NCBI RefSeq assembly: GCF_014396785.1
Contig: NZ_CP060718.1
Coordinates: forward strand, 1,074,501-1,138,500
DNA: 64,000 bases
Direction of reading: 5' to 3'
From: Sphingomonas lutea
GTDB lineage: Bacteria; Pseudomonadota; Alphaproteobacteria; Sphingomonadales; Sphingomonadaceae
In this document: piece by piece, positions 19,167 through 30,308 of the stretch
Numbering within the stretch: the stretch's first letter is position 1
Layout of the letters: every line of letters starts with the position of its first letter
The notes under the pieces: model-generated
The model's database searches: none
Told to the model about the DNA's origin: nothing
The model's input: the letters and a program-made list of their open reading frames with translations, nothing else
Made by a program: the position numbers and the translations under genes

Positions 19167-19916
19167 ATGGCCAATTGGCAAGACCCGCAAACGACGACAG
19201 GGGTGAACCCCGCCGCCGCAACGGTCGGCGTTCCGCGCGCTGCCCGCGATGCGGGCCTCCGGTCGTATATGCTTTCGGTTTACAACTATATGGCGTCGGG
19301 CGTCCTCCTGACGGGCATCGTCGCCATGCTGTTCGCGCCTTATGCGCGCGACGTACTGATCAACCAGGCCGGCACGGGCATGAGCCTGATGGGCTGGGTG
19401 ATCATGCTGTCGCCGCTGGCGTTCGTGATGGTCATGAGCTTCGGCATGCACCGCATGCAGACGGCGACCCTGCAGTTGCTGTTCTGGGCCTTCGCGACCG
19501 TGATGGGCCTGTCGATGTCGACCATCTTCATCACCTACACCGGCACCTCGATCGCCCAGACCTTCTTCGCGGTCGCAGCGGCGTTCATGGGCCTGTCCTT
19601 GTGGGGCTACACCACCAAGAAGGACCTGAGCGGCTGGGGCACGTTCCTGATCATGGGCGTGGTCGGCCTGTTGGTGGCGATGGTCATCAACATCTTCCTG
19701 AAGTCACCGGCGATGCAGCTGGCGATCAGCGCCATCGGCGTGCTGATCTTCGCCGGCCTGACCGCCTACGACACGCAGAAGATCAAGAGCATGTACGCCT
19801 ATGTCGCGGGTACCGACATGATGGGCAAGGTCGTGATCATGGGGGCGCTCAACCTCTACCTCGACTTCGTCAACATGTTCACCTTCCTGCTGAGCTTCAT
19901 GGGCAACCGCGAATAG
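19167..19916 (+). CDS. Bax inhibitor-1/YccA family membrane protein
   Basis: 249 aa, seven TM helices, starting after a 30-residue cytoplasmic N-terminus (AARDAGLRSYMLSVYNYMASGVLLTG is the family entry signature). The signature near the end, LTAYDTQKIKSMYAY...GALNLYLDFVNMFTFLL, is the conserved BI-1 di-aspartyl region. Members are calcium/proton leak channels or stress-response proteins in the inner membrane. GAGGAG lies 9 nt before the ATG. It is a single gene with its own terminator (19942-19975). Confidence 0.95.
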   Translation: MANWQDPQTTTGVNPAAATVGVPRAARDAGLRSYMLSVYNYMASGVLLTGIVAMLFAPYARDVLINQAGTGMSLMGWVIMLSPLAFVMVMSFGMHRMQTATLQLLFWAFATVMGLSMSTIFITYTGTSIAQTFFAVAAAFMGLSLWGYTTKKDLSGWGTFLIMGVVGLLVAMVINIFLKSPAMQLAISAIGVLIFAGLTAYDTQKIKSMYAYVAGTDMMGKVVIMGALNLYLDFVNMFTFLLSFMGNRE

Positions 19917-19941
19917 CGGCGGCGTCCGAAGCAAAGAGGCG

Positions 19942-19975
19942 AGGGCCGTCCGGGCGACCGGGCGGCCCTTTCTTT
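19942..19975 (+). terminator. Intrinsic terminator of the BI-1 gene
   Basis: Stem of 12 pairs (19942-19953 with 19958-19969, one G-U), 4-nt loop GCGA, followed by TTTCTTTT. Lies 26 bases after the stop codon at 19916. Confidence 0.85.
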
Positions 19976-20029
19976 TGGCGGCAGGCGGCGTAAATTCGTG
20001 GATGGGGGAAGGCCGCACAGGGGGGAAGA

Positions 20030-20836
20030 ATGCCGTACCGTCACGCGCACTGGTATCTGCTAGCGCTATTTCCGTTCATCGGCCTCGCCTTCTGGCCGCA
20101 ATATCTGTCCCAGATCACGACCGCGTCGATGGAGCTGCACGCCCACGGCATCACCGCCACCCTGTGGCTGATCCTGATGATCGCGCAGAGCTGGACGATG
20201 GCGCGCGGCCAGCGCGACACGCATCGGTCGCTCGGCGCGCTGAGCCTGGTGCTGTTTCCCTTGTTCATGGCCGGCGGGGCGAGCATCTTCATGGGCATGG
20301 CCGACCGCTTCGCGATGGGCCTGCCGTTCCACGTCCTGTTCGCGGCCAAGCTTGCCTGGCTCGACATCGTCGCGGTGGGCGGGTTCGCCTTCTTCTTCTT
20401 CGAAGCGCTTCGTCTTCGCCGCAAGGTGCATCCGCACGCCGGGTACATGCTGGCGACGGTCATCTTCCTTATTCCGCCAATCTTCGGGCGGCTGTCGGCG
20501 ATCCCGCTGGGCATCGGCGGGCCGGAGGACCTGCCGCGGCTGGAAATCGGCTTCCAGGCCGCCAACCTTCTTGCCGCCGGAATCGCTTTCTTCGTCGCCT
20601 ATCGCCGCCGGCCGCACGGGCGGCCGTTCGCGATCGCCGGCCTGCTGACGATCCTGGCGTCGATCCTGTTCGCGGTGATCGGCGGATCGGCGGCGTGGCA
20701 GGACTTCTATGCGCGTCTTGCCCCGCTGCCGACCGCGCCGTTCGCGCTTGCCGCTGGACTGGCGGGGGTCGCAATTGCTTATGCGGGGTGGGTCGCAGGC
20801 AAGCGCAGCGGGCCGCCGCGGGCGCTTCCGGCCTGA
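20030..20836 (+). CDS. Seven-TM membrane hypothetical protein
   Basis: 268-aa inner-membrane protein with TM segments at about 8-25, 37-57, 70-92, 102-126, 143-163, 175-195 and 215-260. Histidines at the start of helices (MELHAHG, DTHRSLG, FHVLF, VHPHAGY) recall heme- or metal-binding membrane proteins such as the cytochrome b561 or DUF2306 types, but no family can be assigned safely. GGGGGAAG precedes the ATG. The M48 peptidase gene begins about 41 bases downstream on the same strand, and the two may be co-transcribed. Confidence 0.8.
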   Translation: MPYRHAHWYLLALFPFIGLAFWPQYLSQITTASMELHAHGITATLWLILMIAQSWTMARGQRDTHRSLGALSLVLFPLFMAGGASIFMGMADRFAMGLPFHVLFAAKLAWLDIVAVGGFAFFFFEALRLRRKVHPHAGYMLATVIFLIPPIFGRLSAIPLGIGGPEDLPRLEIGFQAANLLAAGIAFFVAYRRRPHGRPFAIAGLLTILASILFAVIGGSAAWQDFYARLAPLPTAPFALAAGLAGVAIAYAGWVAGKRSGPPRALPA

Positions 20837-20877
20837 CCGCCGGAACCCGGGCGGGCAGCCGCGCGTCCAGCACGCCA

Positions 20878-22311
20878 ATGCGTGCCCGTTTCCTTGCGAC
20901 CCTGGTGATGGCCGGCGCCCTCACGGCATGCGGCGGCGCGCCCGACGGCCCGGCGGTGAGCGACGCCGACCGCGCGGCCGGCGCCAAGGCGCATGAGCAG
21001 CTCCTGACCGAATTCGGCGGCGCCTATAGCGGAGACGAAGCCACTTATGTGAAGCGCCTGGGCGAGACCATTGCCGGCGCCGCGGGGCTCGATTCGCAAT
21101 GCACCTTCACCCTGGTCAACAGCGACGTGGTCAACGCCTTCGCGGTGCCCGGCTGCTATATCTACGTCACGCGCGGGCTGATGGTTTTGGTCAACAGCGA
21201 GGCCGAACTAGCGGCGGTGCTGGCCCATGAAGTCGGCCATATCAACGCGCGCCATTCGCAGCGCCAGCAAAGCCGGTCGCTGTGGCGCCAGCTTGGGGTG
21301 ATCGCGGTCGGCGTGCTGACCGGATCGGAGCGGCTGACGCAGATCGCCGGCGCTGCGGCGGGACTGTTCACACTGCGCTATTCGCGCGCCCAGGAGTTCG
21401 AGGCCGACGATCTTGGCCTGCGTTATCTGCGCGCGGCCGGCCACGACCCCTATGCGTCGGCCGACATGCTGGCGACGCTTGGCCGCCACGAGCAATATCT
21501 GGCGCAAACGCGCGGCCGCGACGAGGCCAAGAGCATCCCCGAATGGGCGCGCACCCATCCGCTCAGTGGCAACCGCGCCGAACGCGCGCGCGCGGCGGCG
21601 GCGGATACGGGCATCAGCGACGGGCAGGTCGCCGAGCATGAGGCGCGTTATCTGGGGGCGTTGGACGGGATGCTTTACGGTGACGATCCGGAGCAGGGCT
21701 TCGTCATGGGCCGCGCCTTTGCTCACCCGGTGATGCGCATTGCCTTCGAAGCGCCCGAAGGCTTCACCCTGACCAACAGCCCGCAAGCGATCCTGGTCGA
21801 AGGGCCCGACGGCATGCGCGGCGAATTCGCCGGCGGACCGATGCCCGCAGGCGGACCGGCGGCCTATACCGAGCAGGCGCTGCAGCAATTGCTGCGCGGT
21901 GCGCAGGTCAGCGGCGCCGAATCCCGGCCGGCGCGGATCAACAGACTCGACGCGCTCATCACTCGCGCTGCCGTGCGCAGCGGCAACGAGCAGGTGTTGC
22001 TTACGATGGCCGTCTATGATGCCGGGCAGTCGGGATACCATTTCATCATGCTGTCGAAGGACGGCGCCCCGGCGCCGCTCGACGCCCTGTTCGGATCCTT
22101 CCGGCTGATCGGCCAGGCGGAAGCGAACGCCCTGCGCCCGCGGATCATCGACACCGTCCGCGCCGGGCCGGGCGACAATTGGCGGACGCTCGCCGCGCGG
22201 ATGGCGAGCGACGACAAGCTTGGGCATATCCTGATGCTCAACGGCCGGCGGGAAGACGAACCTCTGCGCCCAGGAGAACCGGTCAAGACCGTCGTCTACG
22301 GCACCCGCTGA
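20878..22311 (+). CDS. M48 family Zn metalloprotease lipoprotein with C-terminal LysM-like tail
   Basis: 477 aa. N-terminal lipoprotein signal (MRARFLATLVMAGALTACGG, lipobox LTAC). The peptidase domain shows VAGCYIYVTRG-like entry, the zinc motif AHEVGH followed by NARH, and the third-ligand segment QEFEADDLGLRYL. This is the YfgC/BepA-like group of periplasmic M48 enzymes, which act in outer-membrane protein quality control. The last 70 residues (IDTVRAGPGDNWRTLA...ILMLNGRREDEPLRPGEPVKTV) look like a LysM-type module. Its stop codon abuts that of the convergent dienelactone hydrolase gene at 22312. Confidence 0.93.
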   Translation: MRARFLATLVMAGALTACGGAPDGPAVSDADRAAGAKAHEQLLTEFGGAYSGDEATYVKRLGETIAGAAGLDSQCTFTLVNSDVVNAFAVPGCYIYVTRGLMVLVNSEAELAAVLAHEVGHINARHSQRQQSRSLWRQLGVIAVGVLTGSERLTQIAGAAAGLFTLRYSRAQEFEADDLGLRYLRAAGHDPYASADMLATLGRHEQYLAQTRGRDEAKSIPEWARTHPLSGNRAERARAAAADTGISDGQVAEHEARYLGALDGMLYGDDPEQGFVMGRAFAHPVMRIAFEAPEGFTLTNSPQAILVEGPDGMRGEFAGGPMPAGGPAAYTEQALQQLLRGAQVSGAESRPARINRLDALITRAAVRSGNEQVLLTMAVYDAGQSGYHFIMLSKDGAPAPLDALFGSFRLIGQAEANALRPRIIDTVRAGPGDNWRTLAARMASDDKLGHILMLNGRREDEPLRPGEPVKTVVYGTR

Positions 22312-23169
22312 CTAGAGATACTGGCGGAAGAAGCGGAGCGTCCGCGCCCAAGCCAAATCGGCCGCGGCCTTGTCGTAGCGTTCGGCCGAGGTGTCGTTGT
22401 TGAAGGCGTGGTTGACCCCGTCATAGAGATAGAAGCGCACCGTCTTGCCCGCGTTGCGCAGCGCGGTGACCCAGGGAAAGCCCGTGCGATTCACGCGCTC
22501 GTCGAGGCCGGCGAGATGGATGGCGAGGGGCGCGACGACCTTGCTTGCTTCGGATGGCTCCGGCGCCGGGCCGTAATAGGACACGCCGGCGTCGAGCTTG
22601 TCGCCGGCCGCCACGGCGAGCCGGTTGACGAAGCCGCCGCCCCAACAAAAGCCGACCGCGCCGACCTTCCCACCGCGGCTCGACCGCGCCAGCTCATCGA
22701 GCATGGCGATGGCGTCATTGACCGACTTGCCGAGGTCGAGCTTGCCGATCGCTTCGCGCGCCGCATCTTCGTTCGCCGGCGTGCCGCCCTGGAGCGACAG
22801 GAAATCGACCGCGACCGCGCGGAAATTGCCGAGCGCGAGGCGCCGCGCGACGTCCCTGGTGTGCGCGTTGAGGCCGCGATTTTCGTGGATGACGATGATG
22901 GTCGGCTTGAGCGAGCGGCTGCGCGGCTCGGCCACATACGCAGTGTAGCCATTGGCGAACTTGTGCGTGCGCGTGGTCAGTCGGCGGTCGTTTTCCGCGA
23001 CGACCGCGGCAGCGGCGGGGGAGGCGGCAATGCCGGCGATCAGCATTTCCGCGGCGGCGACGCTGCCGGCCAATTTGACCATGTCGGCCATGAAGGCGCG
23101 GCGATCGGTGCCTTCGTGGGTGAAGCGGTCGTAAAGGGCGATCGCCTGCTGGCGAAGGTCGTCGGTCAC
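22312..23169 (-). CDS. Dienelactone hydrolase family protein with Tat-type signal
   Basis: 285-aa alpha/beta hydrolase. The nucleophile elbow is GFCWGG with cysteine, as in dienelactone hydrolases, and the catalytic histidine lies in GVNHAFNND; an acid is in the region HLAGLDERVN. The N-terminus has a long n-region and DRRAFMADMVKLAGSVAAAEMLIAGI, consistent with a twin-arginine signal seen in many family members. Substrate not predictable. Overlaps the upstream GST gene by 4 bases (ATGA), so the pair is co-translated. Confidence 0.92.
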   Translation of the reverse strand: MTDDLRQQAIALYDRFTHEGTDRRAFMADMVKLAGSVAAAEMLIAGIAASPAAAAVVAENDRRLTTRTHKFANGYTAYVAEPRSRSLKPTIIVIHENRGLNAHTRDVARRLALGNFRAVAVDFLSLQGGTPANEDAAREAIGKLDLGKSVNDAIAMLDELARSSRGGKVGAVGFCWGGGFVNRLAVAAGDKLDAGVSYYGPAPEPSEASKVVAPLAIHLAGLDERVNRTGFPWVTALRNAGKTVRFYLYDGVNHAFNNDTSAERYDKAAADLAWARTLRFFRQYL

Positions 23170-23834
23170 TGGGCGCTCTCCGTCGGTTGTTGCTGCTTGG
23201 CCTGCATTTCGGCGATGAGCTTGCCGTCGATGGCCTTGGCGCGCTGGTAAGCCTCACGCTGCGCCAGGCGGTCGCGGTAGGCAAGGAATGGGTCGAGCTT
23301 GGGCATGGTGCCGAATTCGACGCCCCACATCACCTGGCTGCCGACATAGACGTCGGCGGCGGTGAAGCGGTCGCCGCAGACATAGTCGCGGGTGGCGATA
23401 TGCCCGGCGAGCGCGTCCATCGCCCGATCGAAGCTGCCATAGCCGAACATCCGTTGCTGTTCCGGTGTCGGATCCCACTTGGCATAATGGTTGGTCACCG
23501 CATGTTCGACCGGGCCGGCGGCGAAGAACAGCCAGCGGTAGTAATCGGCCTTCTCGTCGTCCCGCGGGGCAAGACCCGCGGCCGGGAAGACGTCGGCGAG
23601 ATAGGCGCAGATTGCCGCCACCTCGGTCACGACGGCGCCGCCGTGGACGATCGCCGGCACCTTCCGCATCGGGTTGACCCGGGCGTAATCGTTGTCCTGC
23701 ATCACCGCGCTATTGTCGCCCAGGACGGCATAATCGACGATGCGCTGCTCGTACGGCGCGCCTACTTCTTCGAGCATCCAGCGGACGATTTGCCCGCGCG
23801 ACATCGGATTGGTGTAAAAGATGAGGTCGGCCAT
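23166..23834 (-). CDS. Glutathione S-transferase family protein
   Basis: 222 aa. N-terminal thioredoxin-like domain (MADLIFYTNPMSRGQIVRWMLEEVG) with Ser12/Arg in the glutathione-activation region, the NPMRKVPAIVHGG cis-proline segment and a VVTEVAAICAYLAD loop; the C-terminal helical domain begins around residue 95 (DYYRWLFFAAGPVEH) and includes GDRFTAADVYVGSQ, the N-capping box. A cytoplasmic detoxification enzyme or related binding protein. First gene of a two-gene unit with the dienelactone hydrolase. Confidence 0.93.
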   Translation of the reverse strand: MADLIFYTNPMSRGQIVRWMLEEVGAPYEQRIVDYAVLGDNSAVMQDNDYARVNPMRKVPAIVHGGAVVTEVAAICAYLADVFPAAGLAPRDDEKADYYRWLFFAAGPVEHAVTNHYAKWDPTPEQQRMFGYGSFDRAMDALAGHIATRDYVCGDRFTAADVYVGSQVMWGVEFGTMPKLDPFLAYRDRLAQREAYQRAKAIDGKLIAEMQAKQQQPTESAQ

Positions 23835-23896
23835 CTCGTATCTCCCGGCGTTGGCAGCCGTTGGCCTAGGCCCGACTGGGGCCGATCTCCACCCCT

Positions 23897-25603
<1,707 letters not shown>

Positions 25604-25753
25604 CGAACGGCTCCTTGCAACTTGAGGTCGCCTCCGCCCATGCCGCTTCGGCGGCGCAAGGGAAAGACCCCGATTTTCTCGCTAACCTAAAGCAACGTCG
25701 GTGAGCCTTTCCCGACTACGGTTGTTGGCACGGCGTCGAGGAAAGGAGGCGTC

Positions 25754-25882
25754 ATGGCCGAGGCGAAGAAAGCCAAGAGGGGATTTGCCGCGATGAGCCC
25801 CGAAAAACAGCGCGAGATTGCCAGCTTGGGCGGAAAGGCCAGCCACGGCGGCGGCCGCCGACCGGCGTCTGCCAAGAGCTGA
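25754..25882 (+). CDS. KGG-type stress-induced small protein
   Basis: 42-aa protein beginning MAEAKKAKRGFAAMSPEKQR and continuing EIASLGGKASHGGGRR. The RGFAAMSPEKQREIASLGGKA block is the KGG/'stress-induced bacterial acidophilic repeat' motif (also in fungal con-10 and E. coli YciG/YmdF). A near-perfect GGAAAGGAGG Shine-Dalgarno lies 4-5 nt before the ATG. Likely expressed under general stress; no EcfG promoter match is obvious. Isolated gene between the M28 peptidase and clpA. Confidence 0.85.
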   Translation: MAEAKKAKRGFAAMSPEKQREIASLGGKASHGGGRRPASAKS

Positions 25883-25937
25883 AGGGAGGCGCCGGACGAC
25901 GTGCGTCGCCCGGCTCCAAATCTGGCCAGCGTGACGC

Positions 25938-28283
25938 TTATTCCGCCGCGGGAGCGTCGTCGCTGGCTTTTTTCTTCGTCGGCTTGTCGGCCTTGGGCTT
26001 GGCCGCCTTGCCTTTGGCCGCCTTCGGCGGAGCGGGGACGATTTCGAACGCCGGGGCATTGTCCTTGATGCGGACCTTGACCTCGCCGCCGTTGACCAGC
26101 TTGCCGAACAGCAATTCCTCGGCGAGCGGCTGCTTGATCTTCTCCTGCACCAGCCGGCCCATCGGGCGCGCGCCGTAGAGCTTGTCGTAGCCGCGCGTGG
26201 TCAGCCATTCGCGCGCTTCGTCGTCAAGCTCGATATGGACGTTGCGGTCGGCCAGCTGCAGCTCGAGCTGGAGGATGAACTTGTCGACGACCCGCGCCAC
26301 GACGGCCGGCGGCAAGTAGCTGAACGGCACGATCGCATCGAGACGATTGCGGAATTCGGGCGTGAACATCTTCTTGACCGCATCTTCCTGCGCATCCTCG
26401 CGGCTCGCCGCGCCGAAGCCGATGCTTTCGCGCGCCATGTCCGACGCGCCGGCATTGGTGGTCATGATGAGGATGGTGTTGCGGAAATCGACGGTCTTGC
26501 CGTGGTGGTCGGTGAGCTTGCCGTTGTCCATCACCTGCAGAAGGATGTTGAACAAATCGGGGTGCGCTTTCTCGATCTCGTCGAGCAGGAGCACGCTGTG
26601 CGGATGCTGGTCGACCGCGTCGGTCAGCAAACCACCCTGGTCGTAACCGACATAGCCCGGCGGCGCGCCGATCAGCCGGCTGACCGAGTGGCGCTCCATG
26701 TATTCCGACATGTCGAAGCGCTGCAGGGGGATGCCCATGACGCTTGCCAGCTGACGCGCGACCTCGGTCTTGCCGACCCCGGTGGGGCCGGAAAAGAGGT
26801 AGTTGCCGATTGGCTTGTCGGGATCGCGCAGGCCCGCGCGCGACAGCTTGATCGCCGACGCGAGCTTCTCGATCGCCAGGTCCTGGCCGAACACGACGCG
26901 CTTGAGATCGGCTTCGAGATGCTGGAGCACCTGTTTGTCGTCCGACGACACCGATTTGGGCGGGATCCGCGCCATGGTCGCGACCACGGCCTCGATTTCC
27001 TTGGTCGTGATGACTTTCTTGCGGCGCGACGGCGGCACCAGCATCTGCATCGCGCCGACCTCGTCGATCACGTCGATCGCCTTGTCGGGCAATTTACGGT
27101 CGTGGATGTAGCGCGCGCTGAGTTCCACCGCCGACTTGATCGCATCGGGGGTGTAGCGGACGTTGTGGTGGCCTTCGAACGACGAGCGCAGCCCGGCGAT
27201 GATCTTGATCGTGTCCTCGACCGTGGGTTCGTTGACGTCGATCTTCTGGAACCGGCGCAGCAGCGCGCGGTCCTTTTCGAAATGGTTGCGGAATTCCTTG
27301 TAGGTGGTCGACCCGATGCAGCGGATTGTGCCGCTCGAAAGCGCGGGCTTGAGCAGGTTTGACGCGTCCATCGCCCCGCCCGAGGTCGCGCCGGCGCCAA
27401 TCACGGTGTGGATCTCGTCGATGAAGAGGATGGCGTGAGGCAGCTTCTCGAGCTCGCCGACGACCGATTTCAGCCGCTCCTCGAAATCGCCGCGGTAGCG
27501 CGTGCCGGCGAGCAGCGCGCCCATGTCGAGCGCGTAGATGACGGCGGGCTTGAGCACCTCGGGAACGTCGCCCTCGATGATCTTGCGCGCGAGACCCTCG
27601 GCAATCGCGGTTTTCCCGACGCCGGGGTCGCCGACGTAAAGCGGATTGTTCTTGGAGCGGCGGCACAGGATCTGCACCGTGCGGTCGACCTCGGGCATGC
27701 GGCCGATCAGCGGATCGACCTTGCCGGCCTTGGCCTTCTCATTGAGGTCGACGGTGAATTGCTTGAGGGCGCTTTCCTTCTTCGCTTCTTTTTCGGTGCT
27801 CTTTTCTTCGGCGCCTTCCGGGGCGCGCGGTTCGGGCGCGGTCTCGCCCTTGCCGACGCCGTGACTGATGTAGGTCACCGCATCGAGCCGGCTCATGTCC
27901 TGCTGCTGGAGGAAATAGACGGCGTAGCTTTCACGCTCGGAGAAGAGCGCGACGAGCACGTTGGCGCCGGTCACTTCGTCGCGGCCCGATGACTGGACGT
28001 GGAGGATCGCGCGCTGGACGACACGCTGGAACCCACTGGTCGGCGTCGGGTCGGTCGCGCTGTCGGCAACGAGCGCGCCGAGTTCATTGTCGAGATATTG
28101 CTTCACCGCCGTGCGCAGATCGTCCCGGCTGACGCCGCACGCGGTCATCACCTTGGACGCATGCTCGTCATCGATCAGTGCGATGAGCAGATGTTCGAGG
28201 GTCGCATACTCGTGCCGGCGGCGGCTGGCCTCTCCCAGGGCATTGTGGAGAGTCTGTTCGAGTTCGCGAGCAAAACTAGGCAT
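25938..28283 (-). CDS. clpA: ATP-dependent Clp protease ATP-binding subunit ClpA
   Basis: 781-aa Hsp100 unfoldase feeding substrates to ClpP. N-domain (1-145: two ClpA/B repeats, FARELEQTLHNALGEAS...HEYATLEHLL), first AAA+ module with GDPGVGKTAIAEGLA and DEIHTVIGAG, second with GPTGVGKTEVARQLA and LLDEIEKAHPD, and an IGFGA loop near residue 617 for ClpP contact. The last 30 residues are a Lys/Ala-rich low-complexity tail. No clpS is next to it; 28284-28520 upstream holds only a small 7-bp hairpin (28302-28320) in the leader. Confidence 0.96.
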   Translation of the reverse strand: MPSFARELEQTLHNALGEASRRRHEYATLEHLLIALIDDEHASKVMTACGVSRDDLRTAVKQYLDNELGALVADSATDPTPTSGFQRVVQRAILHVQSSGRDEVTGANVLVALFSERESYAVYFLQQQDMSRLDAVTYISHGVGKGETAPEPRAPEGAEEKSTEKEAKKESALKQFTVDLNEKAKAGKVDPLIGRMPEVDRTVQILCRRSKNNPLYVGDPGVGKTAIAEGLARKIIEGDVPEVLKPAVIYALDMGALLAGTRYRGDFEERLKSVVGELEKLPHAILFIDEIHTVIGAGATSGGAMDASNLLKPALSSGTIRCIGSTTYKEFRNHFEKDRALLRRFQKIDVNEPTVEDTIKIIAGLRSSFEGHHNVRYTPDAIKSAVELSARYIHDRKLPDKAIDVIDEVGAMQMLVPPSRRKKVITTKEIEAVVATMARIPPKSVSSDDKQVLQHLEADLKRVVFGQDLAIEKLASAIKLSRAGLRDPDKPIGNYLFSGPTGVGKTEVARQLASVMGIPLQRFDMSEYMERHSVSRLIGAPPGYVGYDQGGLLTDAVDQHPHSVLLLDEIEKAHPDLFNILLQVMDNGKLTDHHGKTVDFRNTILIMTTNAGASDMARESIGFGAASREDAQEDAVKKMFTPEFRNRLDAIVPFSYLPPAVVARVVDKFILQLELQLADRNVHIELDDEAREWLTTRGYDKLYGARPMGRLVQEKIKQPLAEELLFGKLVNGGEVKVRIKDNAPAFEIVPAPPKAAKGKAAKPKADKPTKKKASDDAPAAE

Positions 28284-28520
28284 TTAGCTGGGCACTCCGG
28301 ACCCGCTGAACCCCAGCGGGCTTCGGGAAGCAATGTCATACGCAGTTGCGCGGCAATCAAGGGCCGAGGGCGCGCTTATCCCCAATTTATCGTCGGTTGG
28401 GCTGCGCGGGGCTTCCTAAGCGTCACTGCAAGCCACCAACCCGCCCATCATGAATAGGCCGCGTCAGCGGCGTATCGAAGACCGTGGTGCGAATTTCGTT
28501 ATGGGTCTTTGGTGCGGTGG

Positions 28521-28721
28521 TCAGCCCTTCTTGAACAGCTCTTCAGCGGCCGAGCGGTGCTTGGAAACGCGGTCCATGTGGGCTTCGACCCGCGTGATCT
28601 CGGCGTTCAGCGCCACGATCCGCTCGGCCAGTTCGTCCTGCGACATGGGATCGAGGTCCTGCTTGGCGAGCGCGTTGAGCGGATCGTCAGGTTTGCTCGG
28701 AAACAGATCGTCAAGGTCCAT
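28521..28721 (-). CDS. DUF1192 family protein
   Basis: 66-aa acidic protein (MDLDDLFPSKPDDPLNALAK...). The patterns MDLDDLFP at the start and LSQDEL-type SQDELAERIVALNAEITRVEAHM helical segment are those of DUF1192, a small alphaproteobacterial family of unknown role, usually a short coiled coil. It begins 11 bases after the stop of the gene at 28733-30235 on the same strand, so the two are likely co-transcribed. The start at 28721 was chosen from the conserved MDLDDLF. Confidence 0.88.
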   Translation of the reverse strand: MDLDDLFPSKPDDPLNALAKQDLDPMSQDELAERIVALNAEITRVEAHMDRVSKHRSAAEELFKKG

Positions 28722-28732
28722 GGCGACGCGTT

Positions 28733-30235
28733 CTACATCGCCTCCCGGCGGAAGTGAAATGTGCCCCCGCTGTGGACGAACTCGAGCCGGTCCCCTGCAG
28801 GCCGCACCGTGATCACCCCGTCGGTGTCGAACAGGAACGCGGGATACCAATGGTCCTGGTTCTTGGGACAGCTGCTGAGGTCGGGCTTGGGAAGGGTCAG
28901 TTCGAGCACCCGCCCGGCAAAGCGATAGCTGCCTTCGGCACGGGCGCAGGGCATGGCGGCGACCGCACGTCCTTCGCGCAGATCGAGCGTGAGCACCTTT
29001 TCGCCGAACTCGAGCGTATCGCCTCCGGTCATCCGCCAGCGGCCAGTGATCGCGCTTGGCGGTAAGTCCTGGCCCGCAATGCCAGTCAGGCGGCGGTGCG
29101 CCTCAATCGCGGTCACGGTCGGCAGGCTGGCGGATTGCGAGCGGAACGCATCCGCGATCCGCCCGCGCACAAGGCGCGCGGGAGTGACCTCCGCCACCTC
29201 GGGAAGAACGGCAAGTCTGCGCCAGATTGCGTCGTCCCCGACGATGCCGACAGTCGTGAATCTCGGCAAACCGGCCTCGGCCGGAGCATCGAGCAGCGCA
29301 AGTATTGCGCGGGCGTAGGTCATCCATGCACTGTCGTTGGCAAGGTCGCGGACAGCGATCGTATCGAGCAGGGTGGCGACATGCGCCTTGAGCAGTGCCG
29401 GGTTCGTCGTGCGCGCACCGGCCCAGCGCGCGGCGTCGGTGATGAGACCATCGTAAGCAATGTCGCTGCCCAGGCGGTAGTCGGCGGAGACCCCATTGCG
29501 CACAAGCGTGGCGGAGAACGGTATGGCTTTCGCCTGGCCGAGCAAGCGGGAGACCGCGGTGGCGTCCAATGCTCGGCGGAAGCGGACGAATGCGTGTCTG
29601 GGTGCGACTGGCGCATCGGCCGGTATTGCCGACGTACGCGGCGGTTCGCGCAAATAGCTGAGTTGGCGCGCCCAGTCGTCGTTCGGCCACAGCGGGGCGG
29701 CGGCGATCGCCGTTCCACGGCGCGCGTGCGCTCCGGCGTGGAATTCGACCGCGCCAAGGAGACGGCCGTCGGCTTCGCGCAGCACGACATAGGTCTGACC
29801 GGCCTTCGCCATCAGGGCTGGCGGATCGCAGCTCGTCATGCCGGCTGGCGGAAGCGCGCTTGCCTCACGCACGCTTTCCCATGGCTCGATGCGGCCTTTG
29901 TCGTCGACCCAATGGCTGAGCGACCAGCCTGGACCATTGGACCCGTCGAGACCGCCGAACAGGATGAAGCGGTCGGACGACTGCCCCTTCCATCGGTCAA
30001 TGACGCGGAAACTGATTGCCTTGGCCCAAGGACTGACCTTGCCATCGGGACCGCGAACATCGGCAGCACCCTCGGCCATGGCAAGATCGATGAAGGTCGC
30101 GGCGGCACCCATCTTGCGGGCAAGGAATTGCGCACTTGGCCCGCCGACGGGTTCGGGCGCGAACTCATATTGGCAGGCCATCGCCGGCATAGCGCCCCCT
30201 AGGAGAGCGGCAGCGAAGGCCCTGACAAATATCAC
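28733..30235 (-). CDS. Exported hypothetical protein
   Basis: 500 aa. N-terminal signal (FVRAFAAALLGGAMPAMA) with cleavage expected before CQYEF. The first part (about 20-170) has FIDLAMAEG...VIDRWKGQSSDRFILFGG, like periplasmic proteins of unknown fold; the middle is helical (about 230-400); the end (about 410-500) is beta-rich (GRWRMTGGDTLEFGEKVLTLDLREG, GSYRFAGRVLELTL) and lipocalin-like in feel. I do not recognise a family. The GTG at 30235 is the best start for a signal peptide, with AAAGG upstream. Possible operon with DUF1192. Confidence 0.7.
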   Translation of the reverse strand: MIFVRAFAAALLGGAMPAMACQYEFAPEPVGGPSAQFLARKMGAAATFIDLAMAEGAADVRGPDGKVSPWAKAISFRVIDRWKGQSSDRFILFGGLDGSNGPGWSLSHWVDDKGRIEPWESVREASALPPAGMTSCDPPALMAKAGQTYVVLREADGRLLGAVEFHAGAHARRGTAIAAAPLWPNDDWARQLSYLREPPRTSAIPADAPVAPRHAFVRFRRALDATAVSRLLGQAKAIPFSATLVRNGVSADYRLGSDIAYDGLITDAARWAGARTTNPALLKAHVATLLDTIAVRDLANDSAWMTYARAILALLDAPAEAGLPRFTTVGIVGDDAIWRRLAVLPEVAEVTPARLVRGRIADAFRSQSASLPTVTAIEAHRRLTGIAGQDLPPSAITGRWRMTGGDTLEFGEKVLTLDLREGRAVAAMPCARAEGSYRFAGRVLELTLPKPDLSSCPKNQDHWYPAFLFDTDGVITVRPAGDRLEFVHSGGTFHFRREAM

Positions 30236-30308
30236 GCGCAAAAGGCCTTTCGCCAGACAGAAGGCGGTCGCATAACCCGTCTTTTCTTGCGTCAGGATGA
30301 AGGCACAG